Source: a virus
Virus record (IMG/VR): IMGVR_UViG_3300025789_000119
Location: 1 to 28,111 of that record
Strand: one strand, 5' to 3'
DNA length: 28,111 nucleotides
Positions 22,673 to 28,111 of the stretch are shown piece by piece. Position 1 is the first letter of the stretch, and every line of letters begins with the position of its first letter. The position numbers were made by a program, and so were the translations under genes. The notes beneath the pieces were generated by a model, which saw nothing but the letters and a program-made list of their open reading frames with translations, searched no databases and was not told the DNA's origin.

Positions 22673-23773
22673 ATGTCAAGAATACTTAAAGTCAGTAACG
22701 GTGATTACAGAATACAAGTACAAGCTGTTTCACCTAGCGATACAACTCCTACTATCTTTTTAGATACAGGAGCGTTGCAAGGCCGAGTTGTTATTACTGG
22801 TAATCTTGACGTTAAAGGTTCTACAACCACTGTAGAAAGTCAAAACACAACTATCAAAGATAGTATTATTACTCTAAACAAAGGCGAAACCAGTGCAGGT
22901 GTTAATAGTTTATTATCACCTGCATATCAATCTGGTATTGAAGTTGACCGTGGCACTTTAAACAACAATGCACGTTGGGTTTGGGACGATCATAATGTTA
23001 ACTGGTATGATAACAAATCAGCTGCAACATCAAATGGTGCATGGGTTGCTTATAATGTTACAGACGGCACATCATCTGCCGTAGCAGAAGGTATTAAAGT
23101 AAGCAAAATTCAGCCATCAAATGGCGGAGATTTACAAGTTGATTTAGGCGGCGGCGATGGTGTATTACGTGTAACACACTACGATGTTAGTGCAGGCGCC
23201 AGTTATGCCAGTAGAATTCAAAACACAGATTACGATACAATTCCAAACGTTCAATACTTGCAACTTTATGTGGCTAGTACATATTCACCGGGCAGCGGAC
23301 AAGGACAAGCTATTGTACATAGCATACAAGATACTACAAGTGGAACAACTAGTTTAATAAATGCAACAACTAATTTATTAACATTTACTGTAGGTGGAAC
23401 TTCGTCTACCATGACATCTAGCGGATTATATCTAGGTGGACAATTATTAACTTATAACGTACAAGTAGCTGGAAATACAACTCCAAATACTATTACAACT
23501 ATTGGTTCAGGCAATCCTAAACATGTAGTATCTACTAATGATAATTTAATTTTAACATCAAATAATACTACAGTTGAAGTAAACGGTGTAATACAATTAG
23601 ACAATCATTCAGTTCCAGCAAGCAGTGTTTCTGGAGCAAGTTTAATATATTCAGGAGACCCTGGAACTGGTGTTGGTACACCAGGAAAGACAGGTTTGTA
23701 TTTTAAAAATACACTGACAACAGACGAATTAATCAGTAAGAACCGAGCAGTACTTCTAAGTATTTTACTATAA
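22673..23773 (+). CDS. Fibre-like virion structural protein (366 aa)
   Basis: Begins MSRILKVSNGDYRIQVQ, followed by a beta-helical segment VVITGNLDVKGSTTTVES and TTIKDSIITLNKGE. This pattern of alternating strands is common in trimeric phage fibres and baseplate-attached proteins. A central domain (about 85-240) contains VDRGTLNNNARWVWDD and NVQYLQLYVASTYSPG. The end (DPGTGVGTPGKTGLYFKN, then DELISKNRAVLLSILL) looks like a capping region. AAGGAC precedes the ATG, 15 bases after the previous stop. No enzymatic motif is seen. It is likely part of a fibre or adhesin complex with the following genes. Confidence 0.75.
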   Translation: MSRILKVSNGDYRIQVQAVSPSDTTPTIFLDTGALQGRVVITGNLDVKGSTTTVESQNTTIKDSIITLNKGETSAGVNSLLSPAYQSGIEVDRGTLNNNARWVWDDHNVNWYDNKSAATSNGAWVAYNVTDGTSSAVAEGIKVSKIQPSNGGDLQVDLGGGDGVLRVTHYDVSAGASYASRIQNTDYDTIPNVQYLQLYVASTYSPGSGQGQAIVHSIQDTTSGTTSLINATTNLLTFTVGGTSSTMTSSGLYLGGQLLTYNVQVAGNTTPNTITTIGSGNPKHVVSTNDNLILTSNNTTVEVNGVIQLDNHSVPASSVSGASLIYSGDPGTGVGTPGKTGLYFKNTLTTDELISKNRAVLLSILL

Positions 23774-23783
23774 GGAATAGAAC

Positions 23784-24134
23784 ATGGCATTAAGCGCAAC
23801 TCAAATTACAGCAACCGCAGTTACAAGTGGAAGTCCTAACGGAACCGTAGTGTATTCTAGTTCTGGTAATAACGCTATTACTAGTATTATAGCTTGTAAC
23901 AATCATAGTTCTACAACTATCAATTTGACACTTTATGCTGTTCCAAGCGGAAAGAATCCATACGGAAATCCAGAAACAACTATAGTTTCAGCACTACCGA
24001 TTCCTCCTGGAGAAACTGTAAGTTTTGATCAAGAAAAATTAGTATTAGGCAACGGAGATCAACTAGATGCAATCGCCAGTGTAGCATATTCAGGCACAGG
24101 TGTAAGCATAGTTGTAAGTACATTGGCGGTATAA
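23784..24134 (+). CDS. Small beta-sandwich virion protein (116 aa)
   Basis: A single domain with regular strands: VYSSSGNNAITSIIACNNHS, INLTLYAVPSG, ALPIPPGETVSFDQEKLVLG and GDQLDAIAS. It ends VSIVVSTLAV. This layout, with a hydrophobic I-x-x-I-I-x-C-N strand and P-P-G-E-T turn, is common in small phage decoration or fibre-associated proteins. AAGGAATAG lies before the ATG, and its stop overlaps the next start by one base (TAATG), so the two are probably translated together. Virion location is not known. Confidence 0.75.
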   Translation: MALSATQITATAVTSGSPNGTVVYSSSGNNAITSIIACNNHSSTTINLTLYAVPSGKNPYGNPETTIVSALPIPPGETVSFDQEKLVLGNGDQLDAIASVAYSGTGVSIVVSTLAV

Positions 24135-24736
24135 TGAGATACTTAAAAAGACAAACAATTAATCGCAGAATTGCTAACGATCCACAATTTTTTGTAGATC
24201 CTACCAACGCGGCTATAACGTCTAGTAGTTCTAATGCTGTGTTTGGATCAACAGCTAATATTGTTATGGGTGTGACAAATAATTTAATATTACCAACAGG
24301 AACCGTTGCACAACGTCCAAGCTCACCATTAAACGGAATGATTCGTTATTGTACAGATTTAAATGGCGGTCAAGTTGAAATTTATCAAGCAGGAACATGG
24401 CGTAGTTTACGTTTCAAAGAACCTGTTGTTGTTACAAGAGAAACTTATACAGGAGATGGGTCCAGTACAGTATATGGTCCATTGAACCCTCAACCTCCAA
24501 TGTATACTGGCGGTAGTGTACAAGATAATGCTACATGGACCGGTGATAACTTAGTGGTTATTGTTGGTAACGTGTATCAAACTTGGTCAACAAACTATCT
24601 GATTCAAACAGGAACAACAATTGGTGTAGCACCGTTTAATCAAGGTGCAAATGCCTCTAAGTACTATATCAAATTTACATCTGCTACACCGGGACTAAGC
24701 ACACCAATAGTAATATTGCACGGCTTTGACAGTTAA
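24134..24736 (+). CDS. Fibre-associated structural protein with a RP-G-RY module (200 aa)
   Basis: Translationally coupled to the previous gene (TAATG). The basic N-terminus MRYLKRQTINRRIANDPQFF is followed by LILPTGTVAQRPSSPLNGMI, then RYCTDLNGGQVEIYQAGTWR. This L-P-x-G, RP-x-x-P-x-x-G-x-x-RY, E-x-x-x-x-G-x-W module is widespread in phage fibre and tail proteins and appears again at the end of the 797-residue neighbour. The C-terminal half (YTGDGSSTVYGPLNPQPPMY to VILHGFDS) is a second beta-rich domain. Function beyond a structural or adhesin accessory role is not evident. Confidence 0.75.
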   Translation: MRYLKRQTINRRIANDPQFFVDPTNAAITSSSSNAVFGSTANIVMGVTNNLILPTGTVAQRPSSPLNGMIRYCTDLNGGQVEIYQAGTWRSLRFKEPVVVTRETYTGDGSSTVYGPLNPQPPMYTGGSVQDNATWTGDNLVVIVGNVYQTWSTNYLIQTGTTIGVAPFNQGANASKYYIKFTSATPGLSTPIVILHGFDS

Positions 24737-24750
24737 GCTAGGAGCTGACC

Positions 24751-27144
24751 ATGGGGCGAGAACTTGGTAGAATAAGCGGCCCGTTACTAGCAGAAAATCT
24801 CAAACGTAACGGCGTTGATCTTGCCTTTGAAAATACTTTATTATATTTTAATGTCACAAACAATTATGTTGGCATTAACAATAGCGGCCCTGCGTACGAC
24901 TTAGATGTCTCAACTTTTACTAATACAAGCGGTACAAGCACTGGTTTAACTAGTACTGACTGGTTAATTGTAGACAACAACGCTTTTTTAGCTAACCTCG
25001 AGTTTACAACCAATAACGTACAAAACGTAACTGGACCAATAGTTATTAGTCCTAATCAGTCTTCTAACCCTACGATTGTAGTTCCAAATTTAAAAGCTAC
25101 AGATGTTTATTTTAGCGGTAACAGCATTACCAATTATACCGCTAGCGGAGATTTAAATTTAACTCCTACTGGACAGATAGTAGTCAATTCTAACACATTA
25201 GTAAATGGTGATCTACATGCCACTGGCAATGTAACATTTGATGGTAACATAACTTTTGGTAATGCGCCAACTGATACTATTAATTTTAAAGCAGAAGTCA
25301 ATAGTGATATACTACCTAGTATAACAAATACAGATAGTTTAGGATCATCGACATTGGTATGGAAAACATACTATGGAAAGATCACAGTTAGTACTATACT
25401 AACATCTACTTTAGATGTGACTAGTACTTTTACAGCTACGGGCACTAACACATACAATAATAATTTTACAGTAGGTTCGTCTAGTTCTGATACAGTAAGA
25501 ATTCGATCTACTTTTGATAGTAGTTTAATTCCTAGTGCTAACGGAGTTTATAATTTAGGATCAAGTAGTTTATATTGGAATAATTTATTTGTAAACAAAA
25601 TAATAGTTAGAGGTAATACTGTAATTACCAATAACTCTATAGCAACTACTAATACTGATAGTAACCTAGTATTAGTTGCAAATGGATCTGGGTTGGTAAG
25701 AGTTTATCAGTCTAGCTTACAGCTTGATCAGAATGCAATTATTAACGGAAATTTGCTAGTAAATGTTAATACAACACTAGGCAATACAACCTCTAAAGCA
25801 ATTACACAGACTGGTAATTTTAACCAGACTGGTAGTACTACTATCAGTGGTTTACTTACAGCATCTGGCAATATTACAATTTCTGGTGCAAATACTTACT
25901 TAGATGTAGGTAATTTTGATTTCCGTGGAAGTACAATAACAAACACATCAGCTAACGCTGATATAACTTTGTTAACAACTGGTACTGGTAAGATTGCTAT
26001 ACCCAGTAGCGCACAAGTTGGAAAAGATATTAATCTTGTACAAAATTTATCAGTAACTGGAACTACTAATTTACAAAGCCTAGTAAACACTGGTACAATA
26101 GCACAAACTGGAGATTATTCTCAGTACGGTAATACTAATATAACTGGTACTCTAGTTTCTAATAATTTTATATTTCCAACAACTGGATCTTATATCAATA
26201 TAGGTAATTTCCAAATCAGCGGAAATACCATACAAAGTATAGCATCGAATAGTGATATATCATTTTTAGCAGCTGGCACTGGGTCTACTAATATTGAAAA
26301 ATTAACTATTACTAATAACAATATTAGAAATACATGGACCAGTACTTCTGAACAATTGATAACCCAAGATGCTCAGTTAATTGTAACTCAAGATGGAATT
26401 ATACTTACAACCGAGTTCTTTAATACTAGTATTTCACAAAAAAGTATTTACTTAACTCCTACCGGAACAGGTAATGTTTATACAAACTCTTATACAAGTT
26501 TAGTTTTACCTATAGGGGACGATCAAGTAAGATCTATGATATCTAACGGAGAAATTCGTTATAATGATATTTGGAATAACTACGAAGGTTTTAGTGAAAC
26601 TGGTTACGTAAATTTCATAGGACTAGTAAGCCAGAATCATCTAACATCTGCCGTTGCTAATAGCTCGGCTGAAACCCTAAATTTCACAGCAAATAATATA
26701 CTAACGACTACTATAGATTCAACTAAACTGTTTAATAATACTTTGCTAGCTGACACTATACAAATTAACTCAAATAATATCGATAATACAAATTTATCTA
26801 CAGATTTATTCTTAAATCCAACCAGTCAAGTTAATTTTGTCAATACAAATATAAAAGTTAATGGTAACACAATAAACGTTATAAACAATCCTCTAACATT
26901 TTATAGTACAGATTACGGACATGTAAGATTTACAGGTTCGAACGGATTTATACTACCTATTGGAAGTATCAATAATAGACCAGCAACTCCTGAATTAGGT
27001 ACAACTAGATATAACTCAAGCTCACAAGTTCCAGAGCTTTGGAATGGCACACAGTGGGTACAATGGAACGGAGCTTCAGCCAAACTTACCAAAGAAGAAG
27101 TGAGTGACGTCTCCTATACTTGGGCCCTTATCCTGGGGTTATAA
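24751..27144 (+). CDS. Large tail-fibre-like protein, GRISGPLL family (797 aa)
   Basis: N-terminus GRISGPLLAENLKRNGVDLA then FENTLLYFNVTNNYVGINN is an attachment-type domain shared with the partial gene at 27275. The bulk is Asn/Thr/Ser-rich beta repeats of the form G-N-x-T-x-x-G-x-L. Two copies of an NSDI/DSSL-x-PS...LGSS-x-x-W module occur near 185-210 and 250-280. The C-terminus has FILPIGSINNRPATPELGTT then RYNSS...ELWNGTQWVQW, the fibre tip-type module. This fits a long trimeric fibre or a virion-surface filament. AGGAG lies 8 bases before the ATG. Codons here are noticeably AT-rich. Its paralogue follows directly, suggesting a duplicated adhesin locus. Confidence 0.75.
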   Translation: MGRELGRISGPLLAENLKRNGVDLAFENTLLYFNVTNNYVGINNSGPAYDLDVSTFTNTSGTSTGLTSTDWLIVDNNAFLANLEFTTNNVQNVTGPIVISPNQSSNPTIVVPNLKATDVYFSGNSITNYTASGDLNLTPTGQIVVNSNTLVNGDLHATGNVTFDGNITFGNAPTDTINFKAEVNSDILPSITNTDSLGSSTLVWKTYYGKITVSTILTSTLDVTSTFTATGTNTYNNNFTVGSSSSDTVRIRSTFDSSLIPSANGVYNLGSSSLYWNNLFVNKIIVRGNTVITNNSIATTNTDSNLVLVANGSGLVRVYQSSLQLDQNAIINGNLLVNVNTTLGNTTSKAITQTGNFNQTGSTTISGLLTASGNITISGANTYLDVGNFDFRGSTITNTSANADITLLTTGTGKIAIPSSAQVGKDINLVQNLSVTGTTNLQSLVNTGTIAQTGDYSQYGNTNITGTLVSNNFIFPTTGSYINIGNFQISGNTIQSIASNSDISFLAAGTGSTNIEKLTITNNNIRNTWTSTSEQLITQDAQLIVTQDGIILTTEFFNTSISQKSIYLTPTGTGNVYTNSYTSLVLPIGDDQVRSMISNGEIRYNDIWNNYEGFSETGYVNFIGLVSQNHLTSAVANSSAETLNFTANNILTTTIDSTKLFNNTLLADTIQINSNNIDNTNLSTDLFLNPTSQVNFVNTNIKVNGNTINVINNPLTFYSTDYGHVRFTGSNGFILPIGSINNRPATPELGTTRYNSSSQVPELWNGTQWVQWNGASAKLTKEEVSDVSYTWALILGL

Positions 27145-27153
27145 CCAAAACCG

Positions 27154-27160
27154 ATAAATA
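27154..27160 (+). promoter_or_regulatory. Late promoter motif for the last fibre gene
   Basis: CCGATAAATACTATT, 10 bases after the stop of the 797-residue gene. The predicted start near 27166 gives a leader of about 109 bases to the ATG at 27275. Confidence 0.65.
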
Positions 27161-27168
27161 CTATTACT

Positions 27169-27257
27169 GTAAAATCTGACCAAGGTTTTACGATATTCAA
27201 CAGTGGTAAACCCGCTAAGAGCGTCCAGCTGAAAAAGTGGTTAACCGTGAAACACGG
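27169..27257 (+). promoter_or_regulatory. Hairpin-rich mRNA leader of the last fibre gene
   Basis: Three hairpins follow the promoter: GTAAAATCT/AGGTTTTAC (27169-27177 with 27183-27191, one G-U), CGCT/AGCG (27213-27216 with 27220-27223) and CCGTG/CACGG (27245-27249 with 27253-27257). The palindrome GGTTAACC at 27239-27246 competes with the last one. The ribosome binding site GGGAG at 27265 lies just beyond, unpaired in this view. Nothing else is seen in this 130-base gap. Confidence 0.4.
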
Positions 27258-27274
27258 GGTATACGGGAGCGTAA

Positions 27275-28111
27275 ATGGCTGTTGGTCGAATTTCGGGTCC
27301 GCTCTTAAAGGACAACCTCCTACGCAATGGCGTAGACTTGGCCTTCGAGACGAGCCTTCTTTACTTGGATGTTACAAACAGCCGCGTAGGTATTAATAAT
27401 GCCACACCCGCTAGCGACCTCCATGTAACTGGAACCACCCGTACTACCAATCTATATGTAACAAATCAAACACAAATTGGCCAACCTGGCAGTATGTTTA
27501 CTGTCAGCGGCAACACTATTGCCAGTGATAATTCAACAATTAATCTAACCCCAAGCGGATCAAACGCTGTAGTTTATCAAGGGTTAATCAGTGTTGGACA
27601 GTTGACTATTGGAACAAATAACATAAGTTCCACTGGTACAAATACAGATATAAACATAAATCCAAGCGGCACTGGCCAACTAGTTGTTGGTACTGTATCT
27701 GCAAATCGAAACGTATTAATCAACGGAAACTTACACGCAACTGGCGTAATCACAGCCGACGGTAATATTCAGCTGGGTAATCAAACTAGCGACACCGTTA
27801 CATTTGATGCCGAAGTAAACAGCGATATTATACCTAGCACAAATAACTATTACAACTTAGGTTCTAGCTCAAATGCTTGGAAAAACTTGTATGTTACTAA
27901 TGTAAGTGCCACCGGAATTACCACAACTGATTTTACATCAAGCGGTAATTTAACTATAAATGGCACTACTACTATTAGTGGTACTACTACAATTGGTGCA
28001 GATAGTACTAATTTGCTAAATGTAATTGCTAGAATTAATAGCAATTTAATTCCTAACACAACTTTACTCTACGATTTAGGAGCCAACGGGTTATACTGGA
28101 ATACAGCATAT
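27275..28111 (+). CDS. Second GRISGPLL-family fibre-like protein, N-terminal 279 aa (runs off the window)
   Basis: Starts MAVGRISGPLLKDNLLRNGV after GGGAG and stays open for 279 codons to the window edge. The first 50 residues closely match the start of the 797-residue gene (GRISGPLL, NL-RNGVDLAFE, LLY-VTN-VGINN). The rest is the same Asn/Thr/Gly beta-repeat style, again with two modules NSDIIPSTNNYYNLGSSS and NSNLIPNTTLLYDLGANG, each followed by W. The first 100 codons use more G/C than the preceding gene, hinting that the two copies have different histories. Probably another fibre or filament subunit using the same attachment point. The C-terminus is unseen. Confidence 0.8.
   Translation, partial: MAVGRISGPLLKDNLLRNGVDLAFETSLLYLDVTNSRVGINNATPASDLHVTGTTRTTNLYVTNQTQIGQPGSMFTVSGNTIASDNSTINLTPSGSNAVVYQGLISVGQLTIGTNNISSTGTNTDININPSGTGQLVVGTVSANRNVLINGNLHATGVITADGNIQLGNQTSDTVTFDAEVNSDIIPSTNNYYNLGSSSNAWKNLYVTNVSATGITTTDFTSSGNLTINGTTTISGTTTIGADSTNLLNVIARINSNLIPNTTLLYDLGANGLYWNTAY

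Overview
This window looks like part of the genome of a T4-superfamily myovirus (contractile tail, class Caudoviricetes). It carries an almost uninterrupted set of T4-type genes. These are the head block in canonical order (portal gp20, a small ORF, acidic prohead core gp67, protease gp21, scaffold gp22, major capsid gp23), the recombination pair gp47/gp46, the late sigma factor gp55, and baseplate proteins (gp53, gp26, a gp5-like N-terminus). Sequence style resembles the aquatic (cyanophage/pelagiphage-like) branch more than coliphage T4: a long gp55, a short gp23, and virion proteins starting MGRPLNKKYFG or with the GRISGPLL motif. No host gene, tRNA or photosynthesis gene is present, so the host cannot be named.

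Layout. 1-4089 (minus): a baseplate operon transcribed leftwards (tube-initiator-like, gp53, large hub-like protein, gp5-like). 4120-8507 (plus): an early-type operon driven by a near-consensus sigma70 promoter, with gp55, gp47, gp46, a small basic protein and a GIY-YIG nuclease-like protein, mostly overlapping at stop/start codons. 8508-8990: a 483-base gene-free stretch dense in hairpins, including a possible pseudoknot, here proposed as a structured RNA. 8991-10361 (plus): unrecognised, probably virion-associated. 10358-11406 (minus): gp26-like protein and a small ORF in its -1 frame. 11469-14948 (plus): a 1159-residue probable tape measure. 14958-20863 (plus): the head operon, ended by a strong terminator. 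20932 to the right edge (plus): beta-rich virion and fibre-like proteins, ending with a gene that runs off the window.

Regulation. The motif ATAAATA (T4 late-promoter type) recurs in intergenic gaps, correctly oriented, before the structural genes. It is the expected target of the gp55 encoded here. gp55/gp47/gp46 instead have a TTGACT-N17-TATAAT promoter. So early expression would make gp55, which then switches on the head, tail and fibre genes.

Most notable find. At the end of gp26 (minus strand) there is a U_UUU_UUC slippery heptamer, a 4-base spacer and a 16-bp stem whose three imperfect pairs are all G-U in the minus-strand RNA only. A -1 shift there fuses gp26 to the downstream ORF, which has no ATG and no convincing ribosome binding site of its own. 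This closely resembles the programmed frameshift of tail assembly chaperones (lambda gpG/gpGT), placed beside the probable tape-measure gene. The second notable item is the structured 8508-8990 region.
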